Assembly (NCBI RefSeq): GCF_009831765.1
Contig: NZ_WSSB01000003.1
Coordinates: forward strand, 186,001 to 250,000
Length of the DNA: 64,000 nt
Source of the DNA: Craterilacuibacter sinensis
GTDB taxonomy: Bacteria; Pseudomonadota; Gammaproteobacteria; Burkholderiales; Chromobacteriaceae
Direction: 5' to 3'
In this document: positions 15,192 through 23,854 of the stretch, in pieces
How positions within the stretch are numbered: position 1 is the stretch's first letter
Layout: each line of letters opens with the position of its first letter
Program-made: the position numbers and the translations under genes
The notes under the pieces: generated by a model
What the model was told of the DNA's origin: nothing
What the model saw: only the letters and a program-made list of their open reading frames with translations
Database searches by the model: none

Positions 15192-15623
15192 ATGAAAATA
15201 GGTGAATTGGCGCAGCTTGCCCGTTGCACGGTAGAGACGGTGCGCTACTACGAGAAGGCGGGCTTGCTGGCAATACCCGAGCGCAATGCGGCCAATTACC
15301 GCCACTATGGCGCGGCGCATGTCGAGCGTTTGCGTTTTATCCGCAACTGCCGGGCGCTGGATATGACTCATGAAGAAATCCGTGCTTTGCTCGGGCTGAT
15401 GGATACGCCGGCGGCGCAGTGCGGCGAGGTCAACCAGTTGCTGGATGCGCACATCGGCCATGTCGATGCCCGCATACAGGAACTGACCGAACTGAGGGCA
15501 CAACTGATGGATGTACGCCGGCAATGCCATAGCGAACAATCGGTGTCCGCCTGCGGTATTTTGCAGGGGCTGGCCCAGATGGATGCCGGGGAAAAAAACG
15601 GGCGTCACACCCATCTTGGCTAG
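15192..15623 (+). CDS. cadR: Cd(II)/Pb(II)-responsive MerR-family regulator
   Basis: A 143-residue MerR-family activator. The N-terminal winged helix is MKIGELAQLARCTVETVRYY; a dimerisation helix follows. The three cysteines that bind metal in CadR/PbrR proteins are present at residues 77 (AQCGEV), 112 (RRQCHSE) and 121 (SACGILQ), with the usual CGIL motif. The tail ends GRHTHLG, a modest His-containing extension compared with the long His-rich tail of some CadR proteins. It is divergent from the P1B ATPase and expected to bind the dyad at 15149-15169, repressing without metal and activating with it. Confidence 0.9.
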   Translation: MKIGELAQLARCTVETVRYYEKAGLLAIPERNAANYRHYGAAHVERLRFIRNCRALDMTHEEIRALLGLMDTPAAQCGEVNQLLDAHIGHVDARIQELTELRAQLMDVRRQCHSEQSVSACGILQGLAQMDAGEKNGRHTHLG

Positions 15624-15680
15624 AGCGGATGCTCGGCTTTTTCATGGGGTTGGATCGCGCCCCGGATTTTGCCATTATGA

Positions 15681-15718
15681 AAAAACCGTCGTCAAAACAA
15701 GGTGTTGACGACGGTTTT
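15681..15718 (+). terminator. Hairpin terminator after cadR (A/T-flanked, may work both ways)
   Basis: A perfect 14-bp stem AAAACCGTCGTCAA/TTGACGACGGTTTT (15682-15695, 15705-15718) with a 9-nt loop. The T-rich end of the stem lies on the plus strand and a run of A on the other side serves the minus strand. It sits between the convergent ends of cadR and the ABC-F gene. Confidence 0.65.
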
Positions 15719-15786
15719 GCCGGGGGCAGTCCTGGTTTACCTGGTGGCAGGGGTGCGTGCTGGTGTGTACTGCTTTTTAAATGTGC

Positions 15787-15828
15787 AACTCGGCCAAACC
15801 CTTGTTTTTTAATAGGTTTGGCCGGGTT
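15787..15828. other. Second hairpin between cadR and the ABC-F gene
   Basis: An imperfect 14-bp stem (15787-15800 with 15815-15828, arms built on CGGCCAAACC/GGTTTGGCCG) encloses a T-rich loop. It lies 20 bp beyond the ABC-F stop and may act as its 3' structure or terminator, although a clean T-run after the stem is lacking. Confidence 0.45.
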
Positions 15829-15848
15829 AATTTCATTTATCCACAGGA

Positions 15849-17762
15849 TTATCCCTGTATTTCTGTGGATAGCTGCTCCAGCTGCTCCTGCACATCCATC
15901 CATTCTTCCTCGACCTGCTCGATACGGGCGACGGTTTCACCCTGCTTTTGCAGCGTTTCGGTCAGCCGGCTCTTGTTGGCCGCGCTATACGCGTCTTCAC
16001 TGGCAAGAAAAGCCTCCAGCTCGTTTTTCTCGCGGTTAAGCTTGTCCATCTCCTTTTCCAGCTTGTCCAGACGCGTAGTCAGCGGTTTTTTCAGCGCATT
16101 GAGCCGTTTGCGCTCGTCGGCTTGCAGGCGCTTTTCTTCTTTGCGCGTGATGCCGCTGCCGCTGTCGGCACTGCTGGGCTTGCCGCTATCGGCCAGTTCG
16201 GCGATACGCTGCTGGCGGTAGTCTTCCAGATCGCCATCAAACGGCGTGACCGCGCCGCCGCCCACGCGCCAGAACACATCGGTGGTGGCCTCGAGCAAGG
16301 AGCGGTCATGCGAGACCACGATCAGGGCGCCGCCAAAGTCCTGCAAGGCCAGCGTCAGCGCATGGCGCATTTCCAGGTCCAGGTGGTTGGTCGGTTCATC
16401 CAAGAGCAGCAAATTGGGTTTTTGCCATACGATGAGCGCGAGTGCGAGGCGCGACTTTTCACCGCCCGACATTGGCCCGACCGGGGCAGAAACTTCATCA
16501 CCACGGAAATTGAAGCCGCCTAAAAAGGTGCGCAGCTCCTGCTCGCGCACGGTGGGTGCCAGTTTTTGCAAATGCCACAACGGCGACTCGTCCGGGCGCA
16601 GCGTTTCCAGCTGGTGCTGGGCGAAATAGCCGATCTGCAGCATCTGTGCGCCGACAAGTTCGCCCTGTTGCGGCTTGAGTTCGCCCGCCAGCAATTTGAC
16701 CAGTGTCGACTTACCCGCGCCGTTGACGCCCAGAAGGCCGATGCGCGCACCGGCTTCGACCGATAGCGTCAGATTGCGAAGTATGGGCGTGTCGCCATAA
16801 CCGACGCTGACGTTTTCCAGCTTGAGCAGCGGATTAGGCAGCTTGTCCGGTGGGGCAAAAGAAAAGTCGAATGGCGAGTCTGTATGCGCCGGCGCCACGC
16901 GTTCCAGCTTTTCCAGCGCCTTGACCCGGCTTTGCGCCTGACGCGCCTTGCTGGCCTTGGCCTTGAAGCGGGTAATAAAGGACTCGAGGTGGGCGATCTG
17001 TTTTTGCTGCTTCTGGAAGTCGGATTGCTGGCGCGACAGCTTTTCCGCGCGCATGACTTCAAAGCTGCTGTAGTTGCCGGTGTATAGTGTCAGCGTCTGC
17101 TGCGCCACTTCGACGATATGGGTGGTGACCGCGTCGAGAAAATCGCGGTCGTGCGAGATCACCAGCAAGGTGCCGGGGTAGGCCACCAGCCAGTCTTCCA
17201 GCCACAGCACGGTCTCGATATCGAGGTGGTTGGTCGGTTCGTCCAGCAGCAATAAATCGGAGCGGCACATCAGTGCCTGCGCCAGATTCAGGCGCATGCG
17301 CCAGCCACCGGAGAAATCGGACACCGGCCGCGCCTGGCCTTCCTGGCTGAAACCCAGGCCGGTGAGCAGGCGCGCGGCGCGCGACTCGGCGGTATAGGCA
17401 TCGATATGTTCCAGCTCGCCATGCAAGTGGCCGATTTCGACGCCGTCGTTGGCCTGCTCGGCGAGCGTGAGTTTTGCCTGCAAGTTGCGCAACTCATGGT
17501 CGCCATCCAGCACATAATCCAGTGCGCTTCTGTTAAGCGCCGGTGTTTCCTGCGCCACATGGGCGACTGTCCAGTGGACCGGCACTTCGACTTCGCCGGC
17601 ATCCTGCTGCAACTGGCTCATTAAAAGCGCAAACAGGCTGGATTTGCCGGCACCATTGGCGCCGACCATGCCGATACGGTTGCCGGGGTTAAGGGTAAGG
17701 CTGGCGTTAATCAGCAGCTCTTTCAGGCCGCGACGCAGATTGACGTTCTTCAGTTGGATCAT
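15849..17762 (-). CDS. yheS: ABC-F family ATPase, YheS type
   Basis: A 637-residue soluble tandem ABC protein without membrane domains; ABC-F proteins bind ribosomes and affect translation. The two nucleotide-binding domains carry Walker A GANGAGKSSL and GVNGAGKSTL, signature motifs SGGWRMRLNLA and SGGEKSRLALA, and twin LLLLDEPTNHLD Walker B motifs. The linker between the domains is charged (KARQAQSRVKALEKLERVAP). A C-terminal coiled-coil-like extension (about residues 545-635) is rich in Lys and Glu. The order LDIETVLWLEDWL after the first Walker B fits the YheS subgroup. It is downstream of tsaD on the same strand, with a long hairpin between. Confidence 0.9.
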   Translation of the reverse strand: MIQLKNVNLRRGLKELLINASLTLNPGNRIGMVGANGAGKSSLFALLMSQLQQDAGEVEVPVHWTVAHVAQETPALNRSALDYVLDGDHELRNLQAKLTLAEQANDGVEIGHLHGELEHIDAYTAESRAARLLTGLGFSQEGQARPVSDFSGGWRMRLNLAQALMCRSDLLLLDEPTNHLDIETVLWLEDWLVAYPGTLLVISHDRDFLDAVTTHIVEVAQQTLTLYTGNYSSFEVMRAEKLSRQQSDFQKQQKQIAHLESFITRFKAKASKARQAQSRVKALEKLERVAPAHTDSPFDFSFAPPDKLPNPLLKLENVSVGYGDTPILRNLTLSVEAGARIGLLGVNGAGKSTLVKLLAGELKPQQGELVGAQMLQIGYFAQHQLETLRPDESPLWHLQKLAPTVREQELRTFLGGFNFRGDEVSAPVGPMSGGEKSRLALALIVWQKPNLLLLDEPTNHLDLEMRHALTLALQDFGGALIVVSHDRSLLEATTDVFWRVGGGAVTPFDGDLEDYRQQRIAELADSGKPSSADSGSGITRKEEKRLQADERKRLNALKKPLTTRLDKLEKEMDKLNREKNELEAFLASEDAYSAANKSRLTETLQKQGETVARIEQVEEEWMDVQEQLEQLSTEIQG

Positions 17763-17801
17763 GGGTTTCCGCTATGCCGTTTCCGGCAGAAATTCCGCTG
17801 C

Positions 17802-17837
17802 GCCGCGTGCCCTGGCCATGTTGGCAGGGCACGCGGC
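17802..17837. other. Perfect 13-bp hairpin between tsaD and the ABC-F gene
   Basis: GCCGCGTGCCCTG (17802-17814) pairs with CAGGGCACGCGGC (17825-17837) across a 10-nt loop. It lies 20 bp after the tsaD stop. No T-run follows on the minus strand, so termination would be partial or Rho-aided. Confidence 0.55.
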
Positions 17838-17856
17838 GGCATTAAGGTCGGGGCGT

Positions 17857-18882
17857 TCAGGCTTTGGGCAAGGTGGCCAAGTCCCAGCGCGGCTTGACGC
17901 TGAAGCCACCGGCGCCATGGGCGAATTTAAGGCGCATGGCACCGGCAAAGGCGATCATGGCACCGTTGTCGGTGCATAGCGCCATGGGCGGATAGAACAC
18001 GGCAAAGCGGTATTTGGCCGCCGCAGCATTCAAACCTGCACGCAACTGCTTGTTGGCGCCGACGCCGCCGGCGACCACGATGCGTTTCATGCCGGCTTTT
18101 TTCATTGCCTTCAGGCATTTATGCACCAGCACGTCGACAATGGCGTCCTGAAAGGCGCGGCAGATGTCCATGCGCGCCTGTTCGCCGATTTCCCCTTCGC
18201 TGGCTTCTACCTGGCGCGTCAGCGTCAGTACCGCCGTTTTCAGGCCGGAGAAGCTCATGTCCAGATTGTCCGAATGCAGCATCGGGCGCGGCAGGGTGAA
18301 GCGGTCCGGATCTCCGGACTCGGCTAGTTGCGACAGGCGCGGGCCTCCCGGGTAATCCAGCCCCAGCAGCTTGGCCGTCTTGTCGAAGGCTTCGCCGGCG
18401 GCATCGTCCAGCGTCTCGCCCAGAATTTCATAGTCGCCTATGCCGCGCACCGCCATGATCTGGGTGTGGCCGCCGGACACCAGTAGCGCCAGAAACGGAA
18501 ACTCGGGCCGCGATTCGGCCAGTAGCGGCGACAAGAGGTGGCCTTCCAGATGGTGGACTTCGATGACCGGTTTTTTCAGCGAGTAGGCCAGCGCATTGGC
18601 AAAACTGGCGCCCACCAGCAAGGCGCCGCCAAGGCCGGGTCCCTGGGTGTAGGCGACGGCATCGATGTCGGCCAGCGTTTTGCCGGCTTCTTTCAGGCAG
18701 GCCTCGGTGAGCGGCACGACGCGGCGGATATGGTCGCGGCTGGCCAGTTCGGGAACCACGCCGCCGTACTCTGCATGCATCGCCATTTGCGTATGCAGTT
18801 GCTGGGCGATCAGCCCGGCTTCGAGGTCGTACAGTGCAACCCCGGTTTCGTCACAAGACGATTCGATTCCCAATACCAGCAT
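17857..18882 (-). CDS. tsaD: tRNA N6-threonylcarbamoyladenosine biosynthesis protein TsaD
   Basis: A 341-residue protein of the Kae1/TsaD (formerly Gcp) family that, with TsaB and TsaE, transfers the threonylcarbamoyl group to A37 of ANN-decoding tRNAs. Landmarks are [17 protein letters not shown], the metal-binding HLEGH motif ([12 protein letters not shown], about residue 110), [12 protein letters not shown] and the C-terminal [17 protein letters not shown]. The start at 18882 matches the family; an upstream in-frame extension lacks family sequence. It is divergent from the OsmC-like gene, sharing a roughly 150-bp intergenic promoter region. Confidence 0.96.
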   Translation of the reverse strand: MLVLGIESSCDETGVALYDLEAGLIAQQLHTQMAMHAEYGGVVPELASRDHIRRVVPLTEACLKEAGKTLADIDAVAYTQGPGLGGALLVGASFANALAYSLKKPVIEVHHLEGHLLSPLLAESRPEFPFLALLVSGGHTQIMAVRGIGDYEILGETLDDAAGEAFDKTAKLLGLDYPGGPRLSQLAESGDPDRFTLPRPMLHSDNLDMSFSGLKTAVLTLTRQVEASEGEIGEQARMDICRAFQDAIVDVLVHKCLKAMKKAGMKRIVVAGGVGANKQLRAGLNAAAAKYRFAVFYPPMALCTDNGAMIAFAGAMRLKFAHGAGGFSVKPRWDLATLPKA

Positions 18883-19030
18883 GATGGCTTCTTGATAAAA
18901 CAATCTAAGCATTTTACCGGTGATTCTTTGCCAGCCCAAATCCGAGTGATAGGCTATTCGATTCGGGTGGCCATGTTGGCCGGTAAAATACGGATAAATA
19001 CAGGTATTGCGCCTGTCAAAAGGGGAAAAG

Positions 19031-19447
19031 ATGAAAGCCAGGCTGAAATGGGTAGACGGGGTGTGTTTTATGGCGGAAACCGGTAGCGGGCACGCGGTGG
19101 TGATGGATGGTGCACCCGAAGGCGGCGGGCGTAATCTGGGGCCGCGTCCGATGGAGCTGTTATTGGTCGGCACCGCTGGCTGCACCAGCTATGACGTCCT
19201 GTCCATTCTGAAAAAATCGCGCCAGGAAGTGACGGACTGCTGGGTGGAGATGGAGGCCGAGCGTGCGGAAACCGAGCCCAAAATATTCACCAAAATCCAT
19301 TTCCATTTCGTCGTCACCGGGCGCGGTCTGAAAAGCGATGCCGTCGAGCGCGCGATCCGCCTGTCGGCGGAAAAATACTGCTCGGCCTCCATCATGCTGG
19401 GCAAAAGCGCCGATATTACGCATGACTTCGAAATCCGCGAAGATTAA
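19031..19447 (+). CDS. OsmC/YhfA-like peroxiredoxin-fold protein
   Basis: A 138-residue OsmC-family protein. The two conserved cysteines are in [17 protein letters not shown] (about residue 52) and [10 protein letters not shown] (about residue 117). These act in thiol-dependent reduction of organic hydroperoxides in OsmC and Ohr; in the YhfA branch, to which KYCSASIML and the N-terminal [10 protein letters not shown] point, the role is less clear. The start at 19031 follows the strong ribosome site AGGGGAAAAG. It is divergent from tsaD and followed by a FAH-family gene 67 bp later. Confidence 0.88.
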   Translation: MKARLKWVDGVCFMAETGSGHAVVMDGAPEGGGRNLGPRPMELLLVGTAGCTSYDVLSILKKSRQEVTDCWVEMEAERAETEPKIFTKIHFHFVVTGRGLKSDAVERAIRLSAEKYCSASIMLGKSADITHDFEIRED

Positions 19448-19514
19448 GCCGGTACTCGATAGCGGGGGCGGCTTCGTGGAATAATCGCCCGTATCAAACT
19501 ACGAGGTAAACGCC

Positions 19515-20165
19515 ATGGCCGAATTGCTGGTCGATACTGTCCCGTTCCGGGTGGGCAATATTTTCTGCATCGGGCGCAATTACGCCGCCCATGCTGCCGA
19601 GCTTGGCAATGCACTGGAAGAAGAGCCGCTGGTGTTTCTTAAGCCCACTTCGGCGCTGATCGGCGAGGACGCGCCCATCACGCTGCCGGCCTATTCGCAG
19701 GATGTGCAGCATGAGGCTGAACTGGTGGTGCTGATAGGCAAGGGTGGGGCCGATATTGCCGAGTCCGGGGCGCTGGAACATGTCGCCGCCTACGGCATCG
19801 GGCTGGATCTGACTGCGCGTGATGTACAAAGCGAGGCCAAGCGCAAGGGCCTGCCCTGGGTCAAGGCCAAGGGCTTTCGTACGGCGGCCTGCGTGTCGGC
19901 ACTGGTGGATGCGCGCCGTGTGCCCGACCCGCAAGCCCTGCATTTTTCGCTGACGGTGAATGGCGAAACACGGCAGCAAGGCGACACGGCCATGATGCTG
20001 TTCTCGGTGGCAAACATTGTCAGCACGCTGTCGCGTATTTACGGCCTGGCCGAGGGTGATCTGATCTACACCGGCACACCGGCCGGCGTGTCGGCGCTGG
20101 CGTCGGGCGACACGGTCGCCGTGCAGCTTGATGGGCTGGTGAGTGCAGCCTGGAGGGTGGCGTAA
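19515..20165 (+). CDS. Fumarylacetoacetate hydrolase family protein
   Basis: A 216-residue single-domain FAH-fold enzyme that hydrolyses or decarboxylates beta-diketo or oxo-acids with a divalent metal. Landmarks are GNIFCIGRNYAAHAAELGN, the metal-ligand segment HEAELVVLIGKGG, GIGLDLTARDVQ, and the C-terminal LIYTGTPAGVSALASGD. Close relatives include oxaloacetate decarboxylase/acylpyruvase-type proteins; the exact substrate cannot be read. The stop overlaps the start of hslR by one base (TAATG), so the two are coupled. Confidence 0.88.
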   Translation: MAELLVDTVPFRVGNIFCIGRNYAAHAAELGNALEEEPLVFLKPTSALIGEDAPITLPAYSQDVQHEAELVVLIGKGGADIAESGALEHVAAYGIGLDLTARDVQSEAKRKGLPWVKAKGFRTAACVSALVDARRVPDPQALHFSLTVNGETRQQGDTAMMLFSVANIVSTLSRIYGLAEGDLIYTGTPAGVSALASGDTVAVQLDGLVSAAWRVA

Positions 20166-20575
20166 TGGCGCGCGGCAAGGCGGTAGAGCAGGAAGACGAC
20201 AGCCGCTTGCGACTGGATAAATGGCTGTGGGCTGCGCGGTTTTTCAAGACGCGCGCGCTGTCGCACGAGGCAATCGAGCTTGGGCGCATCGAAGTGAATG
20301 GCGAGCGGGTCAAGGCGTCGCGCGTGGTGCGCGAGGGCGATGTGCTGGATATGAAAATCCAGCAATTGCCGTGGCGGGTCACCGTATTGCAACTGTCCGG
20401 CCAGCGCAGGCCAGCCAGAGAAGCGCAGCTGATGTATGTCGAAGACGCCGAAATCAAGGCCGCGCGCGAGGAAAAAATGTTGCTGCTCAAAGCCGAGCAT
20501 GCCAGCTTTCCGCATGGCGAGGGGCGGCCGACCAAGCGGTCGCGGCGCGAGATCGACAAGTTTCGCGGCACTTGA
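20165..20575 (+). CDS. hslR: Heat-shock protein Hsp15, S4-domain RNA-binding protein
   Basis: A 136-residue basic protein with an N-terminal S4 domain (RLDKWLWAARFFKTRALSHEAI, about residues 18-39; then RIEVNGERVKASRVV). This matches Hsp15, which binds free 50S subunits carrying nascent-chain peptidyl-tRNA and frees stalled complexes. The C-terminus is very basic (GRPTKRSRREIDKF), as in the family. It is translationally coupled to the FAH-family gene. Confidence 0.9.
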   Translation: MARGKAVEQEDDSRLRLDKWLWAARFFKTRALSHEAIELGRIEVNGERVKASRVVREGDVLDMKIQQLPWRVTVLQLSGQRRPAREAQLMYVEDAEIKAAREEKMLLLKAEHASFPHGEGRPTKRSRREIDKFRGT

Positions 20576-20656
20576 TGCGCGCTTGCCTGCAGCGCGCGGC
20601 GGGTTTATTCTGCGCCGCTTCATAAGCTCACCCTTATGCGCTGCGGCGCACGTCCT

Positions 20657-20923
20657 ATGCGTAAACCCGATACCCGTGCGGCCATGTACGCGCTGATTGC
20701 CCAGGTGCGCGCGGCCATGCCGTTTCATCTGCCGGTCGCGGCCATCTGCCAGGGGTTATGCAATGGCTGCTCGAAAAAGTTGCTGGAGTTTCTGGATGTC
20801 GAGCTGCTTGACTGGCAGGCACGGCTGGATGCCGGCGAAATGCCCAAGCTTGGCGAAATCGACAAACTCGCGCGCCTGAGCGGCAAGGTCTACAAGGTCT
20901 TGCAGCGCAATCAGCTGGTGTAG
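20657..20923 (+). CDS. Small conserved-type protein of unknown function with a C-x3-C-x2-C cluster
   Basis: An 88-residue protein (MRKPDTRAAMYALIAQVRAA) that I do not recognise as a named family. A cysteine cluster CQGLCNGC lies near residue 38 and is followed by a regular helical stretch KKLLEFLDVELLDWQARLDA. The C-terminus LARLSGKVYKVLQRNQLV looks like a folded basic domain. The cysteines could bind a metal. An upstream in-frame ATG at 20636 is possible, but the internal start fits better with the short gap after hslR. Coding probability is supported by codon use and the amphipathic pattern. Confidence 0.6.
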   Translation: MRKPDTRAAMYALIAQVRAAMPFHLPVAAICQGLCNGCSKKLLEFLDVELLDWQARLDAGEMPKLGEIDKLARLSGKVYKVLQRNQLV

Positions 20924-21259
20924 CGGCATGTTCACGATTTTCTGAGTGGCATCGTGTAAGCGGGTATTGCGCCATCGCTCGCAGTTTTTCCACAGGTGCC
21001 TGTTTTCTCTGGCCAACGAAGCTGAGTCTGTGAGAATCACCGCGCGTGTGAGCAACTTGTGACGCCTGGCCATCTGCATGGTTGAGATTCCCCGGCTTTC
21101 GTCCAGATTTTTTGGCCTGCTGGCCAAACACGGTCACGCCATACTGGTTTTGGGCGGTGCTACACATTTGTGTGTGGCCGGACATTTTTTTAACATATCC
21201 TGTGCTGCTGCCCCGCAGGCACCGTCTGCCTGCGGGGCAGCATCGTATGAGGCTTTTGC
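20924..21259 (+). other. 336-bp leader region upstream of the DUF296-ECF operon
   Basis: No gene is seen here. The region contains a small hairpin near 21112-21127 (TTGGCC-tgct-GGCCAA with a preceding T-run) and, immediately before the first start codon, the perfect 16-bp hairpin listed separately. No known riboswitch consensus (FMN, TPP, cobalamin, SAM) could be matched by eye. Confidence 0.45.
21206..21242 (+). promoter_or_regulatory. Perfect 16-bp stem-loop in the leader of the DUF296-ECF operon
   Basis: TGCTGCCCCGCAGGCA (21206-21221) pairs exactly with 21227-21242 across the 5-nt loop CCGTC. It ends 17 bp before the ATG of the DUF296 gene, leaving the TGAGG ribosome-binding site just outside the stem. 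There is no T-run, so it is not an ordinary terminator. It could stabilise the mRNA, pause transcription, or form part of a translational switch. Confidence 0.55.
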
Positions 21260-21739
21260 ATGAATACAGATAGTCACCGCTCAGACGCGCTGCCGCTGCC
21301 GGGCGTGCATATGCAGCACGCGCATTTTTCCGTGCTGCGCTTGCGTCCCGGAGACGACTTGCTGGCTGCACTTGATAGCTGGGTCGCCGAGCATCAGGTG
21401 CAGGCAGGCTGGGTTGCCGGCGTGGTCGGCAGCCTGAGCACCGCCGCGCTGCGCTTTGCCGGGCAGCCGGACGCCACGCTGCTGCAGGATGCTTTCGAGA
21501 TCATAGCCCTGTCCGGCACGCTGGGGCGGGATGGTGCCCATTTGCACCTGTCGGTGGCCGATGCGCAAGGCGTGATGCGCGGCGGGCATGTGATGCCAGG
21601 CTGCATCGTGCGCACCACCTGCGAGCTGGTGCTGGGCGAGTTGCCGGGTGTGGCGTTCTGCCGTGTGCCTTGCCCGCTGTCCGGATACGATGAGTTGCAG
21701 CCTGTCCTTTTGAATCCTTTACACGAGAACCCGAGATGA
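21260..21739 (+). CDS. PPC/DUF296 domain protein
   Basis: A 159-residue single-domain protein of the PPC (DUF296) family, first known from plant AT-hook proteins and common as a stand-alone trimer in bacteria. Landmarks are VLRLRPGDDLLAALDSWVAEH, AGWVAGVVGSLSTAALRFAG, the central ALSGTLGRDGAHLHLSVAD with the histidine-rich HLHLSV motif, and GGHVMPGCIVRTTCELVLGE. The conserved histidines in related proteins can bind a metal. Bacterial members have no settled function. Its stop overlaps the S-component start by 4 bp (ATGA), so it is part of the ECF operon and may bind the transported compound or regulate uptake. Confidence 0.88.
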   Translation: MNTDSHRSDALPLPGVHMQHAHFSVLRLRPGDDLLAALDSWVAEHQVQAGWVAGVVGSLSTAALRFAGQPDATLLQDAFEIIALSGTLGRDGAHLHLSVADAQGVMRGGHVMPGCIVRTTCELVLGELPGVAFCRVPCPLSGYDELQPVLLNPLHENPR

Positions 21740-22311
21740 ACCCATTGTTTTCCACCCGTACCCTGACTCTGATGTCCGCCGGCATCGCCTTCAATATGGT
21801 GCTCGGCCAGCTCGCCTCCATGCTCAAACTGCCGATCTTTATCGATGCGATCGGCACTTTCGTGGTTGCCCTGCTGGCCGGCCCGCTGGCGGCGCTGGTG
21901 ACAGGCTTGGTTACCAACCTGATCTGGGGTGTGCTGACCAGCCCGGTCGCTGCGGCCTTCGCGCCGGTGGCGGCGGTTATCGGCCTGGTCGCCGGGCTGT
22001 GCGCCCGCGCCGGCGGCTTTCGCTCTTTGCCGCGCGTGCTGTTGTCCAGCCTGCTGGTCACGCTGGCGGTGGTGGTGGTGGCAACCCCGATCCGCGCCTA
22101 TCTGTTCGGCGGTGCGACCGGTAGCGGTGCCGATTTTGTCGTGGCCTATATGAATGCGCTGGGCAGCAAGCTGCTTGAATCGGTGGCATTCACCGTGTTT
22201 GGCGTCAACCTGGTTGACAAGGTGGTCAGCGCGCTGATCGCCTGGTTGCTGGTACGCGGCCTGCCCGAGCGCGTGCGCGCGCAGTTCCCGGGCGCGGCTC
22301 AGGTTCGCTGA
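21736..22311 (+). CDS. ECF transporter substrate-binding (S) component
   Basis: A 191-residue integral membrane protein with about five or six hydrophobic segments, in the size range of S components. It starts TRTLTLMSAGIAFNMVLGQL, continues KLPIFIDAIGTFVVALLAGP and includes ALVTGLVTNLIWGVLTSPVA. The FIDAIGT-x-AGPLAA-x3-G pattern resembles ECF S components of the type annotated as uncharacterised. Its substrate cannot be inferred from sequence; no biosynthetic vitamin gene is adjacent. It is overlapped by the DUF296 gene upstream and by the T-component gene downstream (TGATG). Confidence 0.8.
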   Translation: MNPLFSTRTLTLMSAGIAFNMVLGQLASMLKLPIFIDAIGTFVVALLAGPLAALVTGLVTNLIWGVLTSPVAAAFAPVAAVIGLVAGLCARAGGFRSLPRVLLSSLLVTLAVVVVATPIRAYLFGGATGSGADFVVAYMNALGSKLLESVAFTVFGVNLVDKVVSALIAWLLVRGLPERVRAQFPGAAQVR

Positions 22312-23018
22312 TGCACCCGTTCACCGGTTTGGCCTTGCTGTTGCCGTTGGGGCTGCTGGCCATGCGTATCGATCTCCCGTCTCTGCTCGCAGTCGCTCTG
22401 GCACTGTTGCTGGTGGCACTCGGGATGCGGCCGCTAGGTGGTGCGCGCTTGCGGCAGTGGGCACTGGTGTTGCTGCCGCTGGCGCTGGGCTTGACGCTGG
22501 TGCATGGGCGCTATCTGGACAGTTGGCTGGGGCAGGTGGTGGATAACCGCCAGGCGGCCTTGCTGGCGGCGTTACGGCTGTGGTTGCGCGTCGCGATCGT
22601 GCTGGCGGCCGCCTTGCTGTGGCTGTCCAGCATTACCACGGCCAGCCTGACGCGTGCGCTGTTTGCCAGCCGCCTGCCGCCCGGCGTGGCTTATCTGCTG
22701 GCCAGTCCCTTGCTGTTGTCCGAGCAGCTCAAAGCGAGGCTGGCGGCGGTGTCCGAGGCGCAGGCTGCACGCGGCGTGGATGTGGCAGCGCCGTTTTTCC
22801 GCCGCTGGCGCAGTTTGCTGGCACTGGCCGCGCCGCTGGTGGTGTGGACGCTGAGCGACGTAGGTGAGCGCGCGGCGGCGCTGGACGCGCGGGCGTTTCG
22901 CAGCCGTTTGCGCCGCACTACGCTGGACGCGCCACAGCCAGCGATCTGGGAGCGCTGGCTGTGGTATGGCTGCGCGCTGCTGGCGCTGGTTCTGGCCGGG
23001 AGTCTGCTATGGCGCTGA
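22311..23018 (+). CDS. ecfT: ECF transporter transmembrane (T) component, CbiQ/EcfT family
   Basis: A 235-residue membrane protein with several N-terminal helices and a C-terminal cytosolic coupling region. The coupling region has the two family Ala-Arg motifs that contact the ATPases: EAQAARGVD (about residue 148) and ALDARAF (about residue 193). A tryptophan-rich final helix (IWERWLWYGCALLALVLAG) ends it. It links the S component to the ATPase pair. Overlapping junctions on both sides show tight cotranslation. Confidence 0.88.
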   Translation: MHPFTGLALLLPLGLLAMRIDLPSLLAVALALLLVALGMRPLGGARLRQWALVLLPLALGLTLVHGRYLDSWLGQVVDNRQAALLAALRLWLRVAIVLAAALLWLSSITTASLTRALFASRLPPGVAYLLASPLLLSEQLKARLAAVSEAQAARGVDVAAPFFRRWRSLLALAAPLVVWTLSDVGERAAALDARAFRSRLRRTTLDAPQPAIWERWLWYGCALLALVLAGSLLWR

Positions 23019-23854
23019 TGCGTTTTTCCGGCGCGAGCCTGACCCGGCGCGGCGTCACGCAGCCGGCGCTGTCAGGGCTGGATTTTTCGCTGGCTCCGGG
23101 CGAGGTGCTGGCGGTACTGGGCGGTAGCGGCAGCGGCAAGAGTACGCTGGCTTGCTGGATGGCCGGATGGGTGCCGCATGCCTTGCCGGCGCAGTGCGAC
23201 GGTACGGCCGTGCTGGGTGCTGAGAGCCTGGCCGGGGCGCAGCCGGTTGCTTGGGCGCAGCGGGTGCAGCTGGTGCAGGCCAACCCGTACGCTGCGCTGA
23301 CCGGTTGCGCGTTCAGCGTGGCGGCCGAGGTGGCGTTCGGGCCGGAGAATCTGGGCTTGGCCGAAGCCGAGATCCGCCGGCGTGTTGCGGCAGCGCTGGC
23401 ACTGTGCGAAGCCGACGCGCTGGCCGCGCGCCATCCGGCTTCATTATCGGGCGGAGAGGCGCAGCGCGTCGCGATTGCGGCGGCGCTGGCGATGCAGCCA
23501 CAGCTGCTGTTGCTGGACGAGGCGTTCAGCCGGCTGACGCCGGCGGCGGCCACGAGCCTGCTGGGCCGTCTGCATGATCTGTGTCGTGACGGGATGGCGC
23601 TGGTGCTGTTCGACAAGCAGTTCGACCTGGCGGCGCGTCACGCCGGGCGCATCCTGCTGCTCGATGGCGGGCGGCAGGTGGCTTTGGGTGGTGCGGTCGA
23701 ATTGTTCGATGTGGCGCTGACGCAGGTGAGGGCCTGCGACGCGCTGCGGGCCGCGCACCGGGCACGCCAGGCTGGCGCCTGGCATGCCGAGGTGTCGCCG
23801 CCGGTGACGACGGCGACCGTGGCTGCCCGTTTTGGCGAGGTATTACATGGCTGA
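23009..23854 (+). CDS. ECF transporter ATPase subunit 1
   Basis: A 281-residue ABC ATPase. It carries Walker A GGSGSGKSTLACWM (about residue 40), a Q-loop (RVQLVQANPYAALTG), the full signature LSGGEAQRVAIAAALAM and Walker B LLLLDEAFSRL. In the Q-loop to signature stretch, VAAEVAFGPENLGL is typical of EcfA subunits. The start MALMRFSGASL at 23009 lies 10 bp inside the end of the T gene; an earlier in-frame ATG would overlap more. It pairs with the next gene to drive uptake. Confidence 0.88.
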   Translation: MALMRFSGASLTRRGVTQPALSGLDFSLAPGEVLAVLGGSGSGKSTLACWMAGWVPHALPAQCDGTAVLGAESLAGAQPVAWAQRVQLVQANPYAALTGCAFSVAAEVAFGPENLGLAEAEIRRRVAAALALCEADALAARHPASLSGGEAQRVAIAAALAMQPQLLLLDEAFSRLTPAAATSLLGRLHDLCRDGMALVLFDKQFDLAARHAGRILLLDGGRQVALGGAVELFDVALTQVRACDALRAAHRARQAGAWHAEVSPPVTTATVAARFGEVLHG

